NCBI GenBank assembly: GCA_944389815.1
Contig: CALXNS010000125.1
Span: forward strand, 61,038-125,037
Length of the DNA: 64,000 nucleotides
Origin: an uncultured Victivallis sp.
GTDB taxonomy: Bacteria > Verrucomicrobiota > Lentisphaeria > Victivallales > Victivallaceae
Direction: 5' to 3'
Part shown: piece after piece, positions 19,692 through 28,857 of the stretch
Layout: each line of letters begins with the position of its first letter
Position numbering within the stretch: position 1 is the first letter of the stretch
Notes under the pieces: model-generated
The model's input: only the letters and a program-made list of their open reading frames with translations
Told to the model about the DNA's origin: nothing
The model's database searches: none
Program-made: the position numbers and the translations under genes

Positions 19692-20056
19692 AAATACCCG
19701 ATGACCGACCGGTTACTGCCGTGTAAGTGCTGTCTCTCTGCTTCAGCCCTGATTCGGACACTCTATTTTGCATTTGCACAGAAGACACGGCAATTTCCCC
19801 TGATCCAGATTTATTTGGTTTCCGGGTATTTGCAAAAGGCTCTCATCTGCACGCAGAAACTGCCTGCGTCTTATCTACTCGACAGGTTCATAGTAATGCG
19901 GGAATTGCGCCCGGGAGGAGATACGCAATTCCCGCATCACAACATGACGATTTGACGCAATTCCGCATCGGGGATGCGGAAACCACGGGGGGAAATCACG
20001 CACCTGCCAAGGCTGTGAGCCGGAGAAACGTTCTCCGGGCAATCCCCCTGTTTTCT
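19692..20056. other. intergenic region with inverted repeats
   Basis: No gene recognised. It contains a perfect 14-bp inverted repeat (19896-19909 and 19924-19937), a partial third copy of the right arm at 19956-19968, and a short hairpin CCGGAGAA-ACG-TTCTCCGG around 20020-20038 just past the stop of the secretin-like gene. None has a T-run on the minus strand. Confidence 0.5.
19896..19937. repeat. 14-bp perfect inverted repeat, 14-nt loop
   Basis: ATGCGGGAATTGCG at 19896-19909 is exactly complementary to CGCAATTCCCGCAT at 19924-19937. CGCAATTCCGCAT (one C shorter) follows at 19956-19968. Confidence 0.7.
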
Positions 20057-21682
20057 TTAGCGTCGCTCCGGATCAAGACCGATCTGATCAAATCCATACT
20101 CGTTTTCATCAAGTGATTTAAGACCGAATTCATCGATTTTCCGCTTCGTCTGCCCGGAAAGCGCTTCAAATTCTCCGGGGACCCGGGTCGTGGGCGTCCC
20201 CGGTTTGACGGTTAAGACCGCCACGATCCGGCTCTTCTTGACCGTTTCACTCTCCCCCGAAAAGAGCCATCCGAGCCCCGGAATATCCCCGAGAAACGGA
20301 ACCTTGCTCACGCTGCGGACCAGATCGGCCTTCTCCAGACCGCCGATATAGAAGACACTGCCCTCATTGTTGACCTGCAACGTGGTCTCCAGTTCGGTCC
20401 GGCTGGTGCGCGGCGTTCCGTCGCTGTGGAAACCGAGCAGATTCGTGTTCTCCATCGAAACCCGGACGATCGTCGACTCGCCGTAAACTTCCGGCAGAAG
20501 TTCCATCCGGAATCCGAATTCCGCATTGTCGGTTTTGCGCAGCCGGCTCTCCTTAACGGTCGTGACGGAGGTTTGACCGGGGCTGGTCGCAGTCAGCGTC
20601 AAAGGCTCGCTCTGTCCCGGAATCGAAATGGTGATCTCTGACGTGTCGTTCACGGTTTCCGCGATCTCCGTCTCTCCGTCGCCGATAACCGGAAAACGAG
20701 TTACGCTCTCGACCGTGCCAACCGCCTTGTTCCAGACATTCAGCGTTCCGCTGGTCAGCACTTTCGCCTTGCTTTTGCTGACGAGAAAGTCCAGATACTT
20801 CGTGTTCCACTTCGGATTGAAATTGATGTAGTTCACATGGGCATCCTTCACCATTTCCGTTGCATTTCCGATCGTGCCGATCAGGGGATCCCAGCCATTC
20901 AGGTAGGTGGCTCCCGCAGCGAAGAGATCAGCGCCGGGACCGTTTTTCCACGATTGGAAATCGACTCCGAGATTGCCGTCGTTCTCGCTGTCGATCTCAT
21001 AAATCGCATAAGTGAACAACGCTTCCGAAAGCGGCGTGTCGTACTGCGCGAGCAACGACTCGATATTCTTCTGCGAAATGGGCGTGCAGAAGAAGAGCAG
21101 CGCATTCATGCCGTTGTCCGGACGGACGGTATCCACGCCGTCGAGTTCAACGGCGTCGTCGGCGTGCATGATTCCGACCTGTTCGATCAATTTCGCCAGC
21201 GTCGTCGCATCGAAATATTTCGCGTAATAGACGAAGAAACGGCGTCCGGACTGTGCGGAAAGATCGGGACGGTCCAGCATCTCCACAACCTGATCGATGG
21301 TCATGCCGTTGTCGAGTTTTTCAAAGCGGTACTGCTCCGCCGAAACGATCACCATTCCGATGCCGTCGACATATTTGATCGCCTCGACTTTCGTTTCGTT
21401 CGTGTCGATGCGCCGGGACCGGATGGCCGACATCAGATACGGTCGGATTTCATAGGGATCGGCATGTTTGAGTTTATACACTTTCGTATAAACATACGGA
21501 TCGTTGTTCGTGTTGATGAACGTGATTTCATCGGTCGACTTGTCGATCGACACGTTCAGTTGCGGCTGAACCTGAGTCGGCAGCGCCGGCGGAGTCGGGA
21601 TATCCACAGTTCCCGCGCAAAGCTTCCCCGAGACGAGAAACGCAGCGAGCACACTCGAGGTGAGTTTCGGATTGAAAACCAT
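20057..21682 (-). CDS. secretin-like protein (paralogue 1)
   Basis: Predicted outer-membrane/periplasmic protein of 541 residues with a signal peptide (LTSSVLAAFLVSGKLCAGT). N-terminal ring-forming N-domain-like segments include VYTKVYKLKHADPYEIRPYL and LAKLIEQVGIMHADDAV. The C-terminal beta domain contains VPFLGDIPGLGWLFSGES, then SRIVAVLTVKPGTP, the signature end of type II/IV secretins. It shares a layout and the phrase SWKNGPGA with the upstream neighbour, so the pair arose by duplication. GGAG precedes the ATG by eight bases. It might provide the outer-membrane gate of the Tad or a type II-like machine, but nothing in the sequence proves that link. Confidence 0.75.
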   Translation of the reverse strand: MVFNPKLTSSVLAAFLVSGKLCAGTVDIPTPPALPTQVQPQLNVSIDKSTDEITFINTNNDPYVYTKVYKLKHADPYEIRPYLMSAIRSRRIDTNETKVEAIKYVDGIGMVIVSAEQYRFEKLDNGMTIDQVVEMLDRPDLSAQSGRRFFVYYAKYFDATTLAKLIEQVGIMHADDAVELDGVDTVRPDNGMNALLFFCTPISQKNIESLLAQYDTPLSEALFTYAIYEIDSENDGNLGVDFQSWKNGPGADLFAAGATYLNGWDPLIGTIGNATEMVKDAHVNYINFNPKWNTKYLDFLVSKSKAKVLTSGTLNVWNKAVGTVESVTRFPVIGDGETEIAETVNDTSEITISIPGQSEPLTLTATSPGQTSVTTVKESRLRKTDNAEFGFRMELLPEVYGESTIVRVSMENTNLLGFHSDGTPRTSRTELETTLQVNNEGSVFYIGGLEKADLVRSVSKVPFLGDIPGLGWLFSGESETVKKSRIVAVLTVKPGTPTTRVPGEFEALSGQTKRKIDEFGLKSLDENEYGFDQIGLDPERR

Positions 21683-21700
21683 TTGAATTACTCCTTTCCT

Positions 21701-23122
21701 TTATTCAGCCTTGTTCATGGCGGTCAATGTGTCGATCACCTTGCCGGCGGCGGGAGCCGGAATGTTCTCCGTCTCGACTGGTTTGGCAGTCATGGTGACA
21801 AAAACTTTAAGTTTGCTGTCGACCTTGCTCTCCGAACCGAACAGATATTTCACCACCGGAATGCTTCCAAGAAACGGCATGCCGATATACTGTTCAACCA
21901 TCACATGCTTGTCGAACGCGCCGACGAGTTTCTCCACGCCGGTGTCAAGCGTCAGACTTCCGGAAAAACGGGAACTCTCGATCGAAGCGTTTCCGACGTT
22001 GTCCACTTCCGCCAGGGAGTTGATCGTCAAACTCCAGTTGCTCATGAGCGTGAGTTTCCCCTCGGATGGATCGGCGGTAAAGTTGATGGACGGGGCGTAA
22101 AACTCGAACTCAAAGCTCGACTCCGCCAGCGTGCCGATCGCAATGGTCTGATTCTCATCTTTCACAATGTTCTGAAACTCCGGGGAAAACGCCAGTCTGA
22201 ACACCCCTTCTCCGGTGTCGTTCGCCTCCGGATCAAAACTGTTGATCAGCGTAAGCGAGGCGGACGAAGCAGTCCATGCCTTCCCTTTCTGCGCGAGCAT
22301 CCGCAGAAAAGTCGCATCGATGTTCGGCGCAATTAGAATGCCGCCGACGCCGTTCACGGAATTCGGCAGAAAACCGAGAACGCTTTCAAACGCCTCCGAA
22401 CCGAGTGAATCGAAGTCCGCATCCAGATCCGCGAAGTTGAATCCCGTTGAAAGCAGCTGTGCACCGGGACCGTTCTTCCATGAGAGGTAATCGATTCCAA
22501 GTTCACGAAAGTCGTTGTCGCTGACGACGTAAACATCGAACTTGACCTCGAGCTGCGGAACCGGACGGTCGAGCGTTTTCAGCAGGGAAAGATACGCTTC
22601 CCCCTGGGATTTCGAACTTTTGAAGTAGAATAGATTGCTCGGGGCGTCATAGAACGATGCCCCCTCGCCTCCGGCGGAGGAAAATACCTGTTCCAGAGCC
22701 TTGTACATTGTTTCACTGCCGCGATGAACCGGCGCATAGACCCAGCGGCTGATACCGTCCCCCTCGATACGCGCCCCGGACTCATCGACTTTCGGGGATG
22801 GATAATCGAGCGTGGCGATCATCTCGTCGACCCAGGGGAGAAACGTACTTCCGGTGGAGACGACGAGAAACTGCTTGCCGCCGCGGGCGTAATCGACGCT
22901 CTGAACCCGTGACTGGCTGTCGAATCGTTTGACCGCCCCGCGCACGAATGGCATCAGATCGTGCGCCCGGACATTTTTGAGTTCATAGACCTTGGTGGTC
23001 ATGTAGTGCTGATTGCGATCCTCGTTGAATACGATGGTCCGCTGATTGCTCTCTTCCGCGCAAAGCAGCGCGGACAGTGTGCATAACAGGGTTGCAAGCT
23101 TCCATGGATTGATGCATTTCAT
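21701..23122 (-). CDS. secretin-like protein (paralogue 2)
   Basis: Secreted protein of 473 residues (signal KLATLLCTLSALLCAEE), first gene of a two-gene unit 18 bases ahead of its paralogue. N-domain-like segment: TKVYELKNVRAHDLMPFVRG. The central region reads LEVKFDVYVVSDNDFRELGI and LSWKNGPGAQLL. The C-terminus has the secretin-like MPFLGSIPVVKYLFGSES, then KLKVFVTMTAKPVE. It is weaker in the secretin motif than paralogue 1 (VVKYLF in place of GLGWLF). It could be a co-secretin or an adaptor that hetero-oligomerises. The Shine-Dalgarno GGAGGT lies six bases before the ATG. Confidence 0.7.
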   Translation of the reverse strand: MKCINPWKLATLLCTLSALLCAEESNQRTIVFNEDRNQHYMTTKVYELKNVRAHDLMPFVRGAVKRFDSQSRVQSVDYARGGKQFLVVSTGSTFLPWVDEMIATLDYPSPKVDESGARIEGDGISRWVYAPVHRGSETMYKALEQVFSSAGGEGASFYDAPSNLFYFKSSKSQGEAYLSLLKTLDRPVPQLEVKFDVYVVSDNDFRELGIDYLSWKNGPGAQLLSTGFNFADLDADFDSLGSEAFESVLGFLPNSVNGVGGILIAPNIDATFLRMLAQKGKAWTASSASLTLINSFDPEANDTGEGVFRLAFSPEFQNIVKDENQTIAIGTLAESSFEFEFYAPSINFTADPSEGKLTLMSNWSLTINSLAEVDNVGNASIESSRFSGSLTLDTGVEKLVGAFDKHVMVEQYIGMPFLGSIPVVKYLFGSESKVDSKLKVFVTMTAKPVETENIPAPAAGKVIDTLTAMNKAE

Positions 23123-23194
23123 TCAGCTACCTCCTGGTTTACGAGTTGACACAATGGCGTCCCGAAGCGGACACCGCAGATATCAACCAGGGAA

Positions 23195-23211
23195 AGCAGA
23201 AAAAATGCCAA
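23195..23211 (-). promoter_or_regulatory. possible sigma-54 promoter for the secretin pair
   Basis: On the minus strand TTGGCATTTTTTCTGCT has GG and GC separated by ten bases, with TTGGCA at -24 and CTGC at -12. The gene start is about 70 bases downstream. No enhancer-binding regulator is in the window. Confidence 0.3.
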
Positions 23212-23670
23212 TTTTACGAAAGCTGACATTTTCCTGCTTTTTCTGCCCGGAAACAGCGGAAAAATTTTGAATTCAGCTCGAATTCAGGATGTTCTGCATG
23301 ACAAAATTGTGAAAAGAAAAATCTCCGTTTAACAAAATTGTCCTTCTGCGAGCCGAACAGCCGCAAAGTTCCATCGCGGCATTTTTACGAAAGGAGAAGC
23401 CGTCAGTACGCAGGAAGCGGGAAACTCCGGCTCGGCTGCAAATTCCATGGCTACGCGATGATCGAAGCGGAAATCAGCGTCAGTTATCCGGCAAGAATAA
23501 ACAGCATTGTAAAAAAACATTTCACCCAAACACTCTCATTTCATTTTCATTTTCATTTCCGGGACGAGCGGCGTCTCCGCTCCCCGCCGTGCGGGAAGTG
23601 GCTCAATGCGTCGCTTTTCACATCAAAAATATTCCTCAAGAAAAATCGAAAGCCCGTACCGCATCCGGAG

Positions 23671-23680
23671 CCCCCCCCCC
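23671..23680 (+). repeat. C10 homopolymer upstream of MATE gene
   Basis: Ten consecutive C residues, flanked by GGAG and GACC, about 65 bases before the likely -10 region of the MATE gene. Such tracts are prone to slippage. Confidence 0.7.
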
Positions 23681-23807
23681 GACCGGCCGCGCAGTGAAAA
23701 GAATAACGGTGATGGAAATCGCGTTGATTTTCCCGATCTCTTATGATATATTATCCCAAATTGAACAATACCTGGAGTCGATGTCGCGTTCTTGCAAGGT
23801 GACCGTC

Positions 23808-25184
23808 ATGCCGCAGACAACCAACAAATACCAGATCGATATGTGCAGGGGACCTCTGTTCAGGCAGATTGTACTGTTCTCGGTTCCCCTGATGCTTTCA
23901 GGAATTCTGCAACTTCTCTTCAATGCCGCCGATCTCATCGTCATCGGTCGTTTTGCATCACATGAAGCGCTGGCCGCGGTCGGGGCGACCTCGTCGCTCA
24001 CCGCACTCATCGTCAACGTCTTCATGGGGCTTTCCGTCGGAACCAATGTGCTTGTGGCGAATTTTTACGGCGCAAAAGACCGAAAAAGCGTCAGCCGCAC
24101 AGTCCACACCGCCGTACTCATCGCCATCATCGGCGGAATCATCCTCGCCGGAGTCGGAATCGCGTTGGCTACGCCATTGCTGCGACTCATGGCCACGCCG
24201 GAAGACGTGATCGACAAATCCAGCCTTTACATGTGGATCTATTTTGCCGGGATGCCGTTCATCATGCTCTACAACTTCGGCAGCGCCGTGTTGCGGGCGA
24301 CCGGCGATACGCGCCGCCCGCTCTATTATCTGCTTCTCGCCGGCATCGTGAACGTAATCCTGAACTTATTTTTCGTACTCGTCTGCGGTATGGATGTGGC
24401 GGGGGTCGCTCTCGCAACCGTAGCCTCGCAGGGAATTGCCGCAATTCTGGTTCTCAGGTGCCTCCGCGATGCCCGCGATGCGTGCCGGTTGAAAATGCGA
24501 ACGCTTCGAATCGATCAGCCGATCCTCAAGCAGATGCTGTGGATCGGGCTGCCCGCCGGTATTCAGGGAATGTTCTTCTCGCTCTCCAACATCACGATTC
24601 AATCCTCGGTCAACTCCTTCGGCTCGCTCGCTCTCGCGGGAAATACCGCGGCCGTCAGTCTGGAAGGATTCGTCTACATCGGATCAAATGCGTTTCATCA
24701 AACCGTAGTGAGCTTCACCGGTCAGAATCTCGGCGGCGCTCAGTATGACCGGATCCGCCGCAGCATTCTTTACTGTGCGCTCTGTTCCTCGGCAGTCGCC
24801 ATCATCTTGGGGTACGGGTTCTTCCTCTACGGCAGGGCGCTGCTCTCTGTCTACAACTCGACCCCGGAGGTCATCTCGTGGGGGATGTTGCGGATGAACA
24901 TCCTTTTCACAACTTATTTTCTCTGCGGCATCATGGATGTCATGAGTGGTGCGCTGCGCGGTCTGGGGCACTCGGTCATGCCGGCAGTCATCACTCTGCT
25001 CGGGGTTTGCGTATTGCGGATCGTCTGGGTCTACACGGTATTTCCGATTCACCCGACCATGGAAAATTTGATGCTGTCCTATCCGATCACCTGGGGGATC
25101 ACGGCGGCGGCAAACGGTTACTATCTCTATCGGGTCTGCGGCAAACTCTTCCGGAATGTCCGGAAATTGCCGCGAACAGCTTGA
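23808..25184 (+). CDS. MATE family efflux transporter
   Basis: Inner-membrane multidrug/toxin exporter driven by Na+ or H+, 458 residues from ATG 23808, typical for the family, with about 12 TMs. The N-terminus YQIDMCRGPLFRQIVLFSVP, then MLSGILQLLFNAADLIVIGR, is close to the MepA/DinF-type branch. Repeat-like second-half motif: LPAGIQGMFFSLSNITIQ. The open frame begins at 23589, but the first 73 residues are unlike the family. AAGGT precedes ATG 23808 by seven bases; ATG 23781 (GGAG at four bases) is the alternative. Substrate unknown. Confidence 0.88.
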   Translation: MPQTTNKYQIDMCRGPLFRQIVLFSVPLMLSGILQLLFNAADLIVIGRFASHEALAAVGATSSLTALIVNVFMGLSVGTNVLVANFYGAKDRKSVSRTVHTAVLIAIIGGIILAGVGIALATPLLRLMATPEDVIDKSSLYMWIYFAGMPFIMLYNFGSAVLRATGDTRRPLYYLLLAGIVNVILNLFFVLVCGMDVAGVALATVASQGIAAILVLRCLRDARDACRLKMRTLRIDQPILKQMLWIGLPAGIQGMFFSLSNITIQSSVNSFGSLALAGNTAAVSLEGFVYIGSNAFHQTVVSFTGQNLGGAQYDRIRRSILYCALCSSAVAIILGYGFFLYGRALLSVYNSTPEVISWGMLRMNILFTTYFLCGIMDVMSGALRGLGHSVMPAVITLLGVCVLRIVWVYTVFPIHPTMENLMLSYPITWGITAAANGYYLYRVCGKLFRNVRKLPRTA

Positions 25185-25304
25185 ACTGCGGGTTTCGTCC
25201 CGGCGGGGAGACGGCCATCCACTCAAACTTACCGCCCGCCGGCAGCTGAAGACGGGCGCCTCAACTTCGTAAAATCGATTGCGGGATGAAAAAATTCCCG
25301 ATCT

Positions 25305-27755
25305 TCACCGAACCGGTGCGCGCTCGATCAACTCCGCAAGTCGTGAACGCCATTGATAAAGCGTTGCGGGATCGCGGCTGTATTCGGTCAGGCTCCCGAC
25401 GAGAGAGGCGGGAATCATGAGGGCGGCTCTTGCCTCACGGCACCAATCGGCATCGGCGCCGGATTCTTCCGCTTCGGCGAGATGCGCTTCCAGCAATTTC
25501 ACATAGGCGTAATCCTCAAGTCCGTCCCGGAAATTCTCCAGCCGGATCGAACCGAGCGGTGTTCCGTCCGGCCCCGGATAACTCCAGTTGCCGTCCCCGT
25601 TGTAACCGGGAAAACTCTGAGCGATCCAGTCTGTATACGGCCCGGTAGTGATCGGTGCGGTATTGTTCCACAGACTCGTCTGATAATAGAGGAAACCATC
25701 GGGGCGGTATTTCGCGCTCATCGCCCCCATCAGGAGCCGGGTTTCGATGCCGGATGATTCGATGAAGTTGTTCGCGTACGGACGCGCCGGAACCAGGCAG
25801 ATGTACCACCAGACCTGTTTTCCGGCGGCGCGGGCCGCGGCGGCCTGTACCGGATCATAACTCGGCGTGAGCGGACAGAAGTAATCTACCGAAGCAAGTC
25901 TGCCGTCCATCCCGAAGCTCTTATCGTAACAGGTGGAGAAAACCGGGACGTCCGGAAATTCCTGTTTCAGAATCGATGCGGCACGTTCAGCGGCGGGGAA
26001 TTGATCCGCGGAAAATTCATCACAGCCGTAAATATAGGCGTGATCGAGAATGCCGAGTTCCTTCGCCTTCTCATAACGCGGTCGGATGCGGTCGATCGTC
26101 CGCGCCATGCCGTACTGGTCCGCCGGCTCCTCCTCCGCCCGCGAAAAATATCCGAGATTGAACCGTCCGAGCCGTCCCGTCCGATCAAGTTCGGAGAAGA
26201 GTTCGAAATCCGGCGCCCAGTCACCGTATTCATAAAGGCTGTCGATCATGAGATAATAACCGGCCAGAAATTCGCTCCAGGCCTTCTTATGTTTTTTCCA
26301 CGCATTGACTGGAGATGCCGGACTTTTTCTCGCTTCGGGATCGAATTGCGGATTGCATTTTTCCATCTCCCCGTCGTTGGGCCAGAAGGTGACGGCCAGC
26401 GGCAGCAGCGAACGCTTCGGCAGCGTGAAATCGCGCACCCGGAGTGAAATCGGCACGGAAAACGCACTCTGCCCGTCGATGAACACTTCGGCTTTTCCGG
26501 TGTAAACACCGGCCTTCTGCCCTTCCGGAATGTCGGCTTTGATCCAGAACGGCTGCGCTTCGTTCGCATTGATGTCTACTTCGTCGAGAAACGCGAGCAG
26601 CGGATCCGGCCAGAATCCGACATATTCGGAACCGGAACGCGGCACGAATTTCGTTTCAACGAAACCGACCGCAACGGCGGAGAGCGCGTCATCGGCCAAC
26701 GTCCCGGCCGGCCCGGTGAAGGCACTCAACCGCACGCGGACGTTTTTCAGCGCCTTTTCCTGCGGCATGACGACCAATTGACATGATTCGCGCTCGTTGC
26801 GGGCAACATCGAGTACGATCTCCTCCGGCAATGACTGAAAAATCGGTACACGCGGCAGAACTTTCTCCATTGAGGTGGCATATCCAAGGAGAACGTCTTC
26901 ATATCCGGGAGCGACCGCGACGGCTCGGCGGCGCACGGCAAAATCGGAAAGCGCCGCGGCACGCGCGCAAATGGAGTTCCATTCCAGGGGCCTGCCGACC
27001 GGTTCCGCCAGGAGCGACGACTCATTCTCCGCCTCATTTCGGAAGCGGGCAAACAGTTCGTCGATCCGGAGCCGGAAGCGGCGCGCGGCCTCGGGTGGAA
27101 TTCCGCTGAAATCAAATGCCGCCGCCTCGGATTTTAATTGTTTCAAATGACCATCGATGATCTTTTTCTGCCGCTCCCGCACTTTTGCCAGATACGTTTC
27201 CGGCAATGCCGGAAGCGCTTCTCCGGGTTCAAGCAACGTGAAACCGCCGATGAAAAAGCGCATCTCGCCTTCAGGATTCTCGGTGTAACAGTGGATGACG
27301 GAGATCTCTTCCGGATCGACCCTGCCCTCGAATGCCGGTTTCAGGTTCAGCACAAGTTCCCGGGAGCTGTACGGCGACAGCCGATATTGGAAATGCGCCC
27401 CTTCGCGGACGGGTTTGCCGGAATCGCCGATGAAGATGTTGAATGGCATCGTCAGTGCGGTATCATTGAAAACCGGAATCACGAGCCGGTCGTATTTCGT
27501 CCAATTCTTCGGAACGGCGTGAGTTTCAAAAGCGGGCCAGATCTGATGCTGTCGATCCCATGCCGGCCCGGAAAAGAGGAGTCCCTGCGTACCGTTGGTT
27601 GGGTATTCGTGCGAACGTTGCAGTCTCCCGGCATCATTGCAGCTGGTCCAGCCGCAGTCGGAGGAATCGAAGTTGAACAGCGATTCCGCCGCCGAGGCGG
27701 AAAAAACGACTGCGCAAAGCAGAGAAACGACAAATTTTCCTTCCAGAAGTCTCAC
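25305..27755 (-). CDS. secreted DUF4091 protein, glycoside-hydrolase-like
   Basis: Secreted protein of 816 residues with a signal peptide (VVSLLCAVVFSASAAES). The N-terminal ~150 residues form a carbohydrate-binding-like beta domain (LFNFDSSDCGW). A helical spacer (~180-270) follows, then a TIM-barrel-like catalytic region from about 420 (LPLAVTFWPNDGEMEKC), and the DUF4091 C-terminal domain (DGFLYYQTSLWNN, then PGYNGDGNWSYPGPDGTPLG, SIRLENFRDGLEDYAYVKLL), which is its hallmark. DUF4091 proteins are linked with glycan degradation; the substrate is unknown. The start is GTG 27755, six bases after GGAG. It has its own promoter and is convergent with the MATE gene. Confidence 0.83.
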   Translation of the reverse strand: MRLLEGKFVVSLLCAVVFSASAAESLFNFDSSDCGWTSCNDAGRLQRSHEYPTNGTQGLLFSGPAWDRQHQIWPAFETHAVPKNWTKYDRLVIPVFNDTALTMPFNIFIGDSGKPVREGAHFQYRLSPYSSRELVLNLKPAFEGRVDPEEISVIHCYTENPEGEMRFFIGGFTLLEPGEALPALPETYLAKVRERQKKIIDGHLKQLKSEAAAFDFSGIPPEAARRFRLRIDELFARFRNEAENESSLLAEPVGRPLEWNSICARAAALSDFAVRRRAVAVAPGYEDVLLGYATSMEKVLPRVPIFQSLPEEIVLDVARNERESCQLVVMPQEKALKNVRVRLSAFTGPAGTLADDALSAVAVGFVETKFVPRSGSEYVGFWPDPLLAFLDEVDINANEAQPFWIKADIPEGQKAGVYTGKAEVFIDGQSAFSVPISLRVRDFTLPKRSLLPLAVTFWPNDGEMEKCNPQFDPEARKSPASPVNAWKKHKKAWSEFLAGYYLMIDSLYEYGDWAPDFELFSELDRTGRLGRFNLGYFSRAEEEPADQYGMARTIDRIRPRYEKAKELGILDHAYIYGCDEFSADQFPAAERAASILKQEFPDVPVFSTCYDKSFGMDGRLASVDYFCPLTPSYDPVQAAAARAAGKQVWWYICLVPARPYANNFIESSGIETRLLMGAMSAKYRPDGFLYYQTSLWNNTAPITTGPYTDWIAQSFPGYNGDGNWSYPGPDGTPLGSIRLENFRDGLEDYAYVKLLEAHLAEAEESGADADWCREARAALMIPASLVGSLTEYSRDPATLYQWRSRLAELIERAPVR

Positions 27756-27858
27756 TGGTCACTCCTTTCTTCTCTGATATTTTTCATCATTTAGTTTGAA
27801 TGAAAGAAATTCTCCCGGTTTCAGACGCAATGGTCTTCACTGCACGCATCGACGACAT

Positions 27859-27887
27859 ATTATATCCGAATAACGCCAAAAAATCAA
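27859..27887 (-). promoter_or_regulatory. predicted promoter of the DUF4091 gene
   Basis: On the minus strand TTGATT (27887-27882), 17 bases, consensus TATAAT (27864-27859). The leader to GTG 27755 is about 97 bases. Confidence 0.6.
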
Positions 27888-28075
27888 GATTGTTGAAATG
27901 TTTTCACAATGTGATCCGCCAATTTAAAGCCACCGCATTGCTGGCTGTTTCCGTCATATCCGCTCTTCCCGCCGATGCCGTCGTATATCGGAGAGAATTT
28001 GGAAAATCCATGCCGCAAATGACGGCACCCGCGAATGACACGGCGGCGCACATGACAGGAAACAGATTTATCTTC

Positions 28076-28104
28076 TTGCAATTTCACCGATCGTGTGTTA
28101 TGTT
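28076..28104 (+). promoter_or_regulatory. predicted promoter of the 28.1 kb cluster
   Basis: TTGCAA (28076-28081), 17 bases, TATGTT (28099-28104), 36 bases before the start codon. Confidence 0.5.
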
Positions 28105-28139
28105 GCAGGAGATGGTTACCCGAAAGGAGTTGTGACACC

Positions 28140-28841
28140 ATGACTGCGGAAAAGAATTCGGAAAAGCTCGCCTTGTATATTGCATTGATCGCTTCGATTC
28201 TGGCGTTGTGCCTGACAACCTGCCACACGTTGAAACCTTCGACGCTGTATCCGACCGCCGACGCGGGCAATGCGGCGTCCTCGCCGCGCCGTTCACCCGG
28301 CGGCCCCGGCGGGTTCGGAGGCGGCAGGATGGCGCGCGGGTTTGCGCCATCGCCTGAATATCTCCAGTTGCTCGAAGAGCAGGAAAATCTCTCCCGGCAT
28401 CTTTTTGAACTTCAAAACGAGAGTTATCAAGCCGGCGGAACGCCGATTACGGCTCTGATCGACGCCCGGCTGCAATGGGATCTGGCACGTTTGAAGCTCA
28501 TGCGCGTGAAAAACAATCAACGCCCCGCTCCGGCATTCGCCGAAGCTTATCTGGAGTGGCAGGCGCTCCAGCAGAAATTGCAGGTCAACGAGGAGGCCTA
28601 CCACTCCGGCCAGCTTCCGCTGGATCAGATTCTCGCACTGAAGTTGAAGCTCAGCGAAGCGGCCCTCCAGCTGTCGGAGAAGGAACGTTTCCTCAACCCC
28701 GAGCGACTCGCAGAAGCAAAAGAAATGGTCAAGAGTTATTCGGCTCCGTTAACCGATGAGCAACTTGAGAAACTTCTCGCCGCCGAACAGCGTTCACCGC
28801 GCGGCTCCGCAGGTTCGGGAAAACATGCCGGAACACGGTAA
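28140..28841 (+). CDS. membrane-anchored helical hypothetical protein
   Basis: Not recognised. It has 233 residues: one N-terminal anchor (ALYIALIASILALCLTTC), a Gly/Pro/Arg-rich linker (~45-68), then an almost wholly helical, Leu/Gln/Glu-rich domain with coiled-coil character (QLLEEQENLSRHLFELQNES, then LAEAKEMVKSY). The general look recalls small periplasmic metal-stress or chaperone-like helical proteins, but no metal-binding motif is present. AAAGGAG lies before the ATG at about ten bases. Its 3' end overlaps upstream frames of the next gene but not the accepted start. It opens a plus-strand run of envelope proteins. Confidence 0.6.
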   Translation: MTAEKNSEKLALYIALIASILALCLTTCHTLKPSTLYPTADAGNAASSPRRSPGGPGGFGGGRMARGFAPSPEYLQLLEEQENLSRHLFELQNESYQAGGTPITALIDARLQWDLARLKLMRVKNNQRPAPAFAEAYLEWQALQQKLQVNEEAYHSGQLPLDQILALKLKLSEAALQLSEKERFLNPERLAEAKEMVKSYSAPLTDEQLEKLLAAEQRSPRGSAGSGKHAGTR

Positions 28842-28857
28842 GCTCGATGGAGGCTTG

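Larger units (their letters stand above)
23123..23807. other. long divergent intergenic region
   Basis: About 685 bases between the secretin pair and the MATE gene. Visible items are a sigma-54-like site at 23195-23211 (minus), a direct repeat ACAAAATTGT at 23301-23310 and 23332-23341, tandem CATTTT units near 23535-23560, a C10 homopolymer at 23671-23680, and a -10-like TATATT near 23747. The open frame that extends the MATE gene back to 23589 has no family homology and is not accepted as coding. Confidence 0.5.
27756..28139. other. divergent intergenic region
   Basis: It carries one predicted promoter for each flanking gene (27859-27887 minus, 28076-28104 plus). The middle (27890-28070) has short frames without homology and no recognised RNA. 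Confidence 0.5.
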
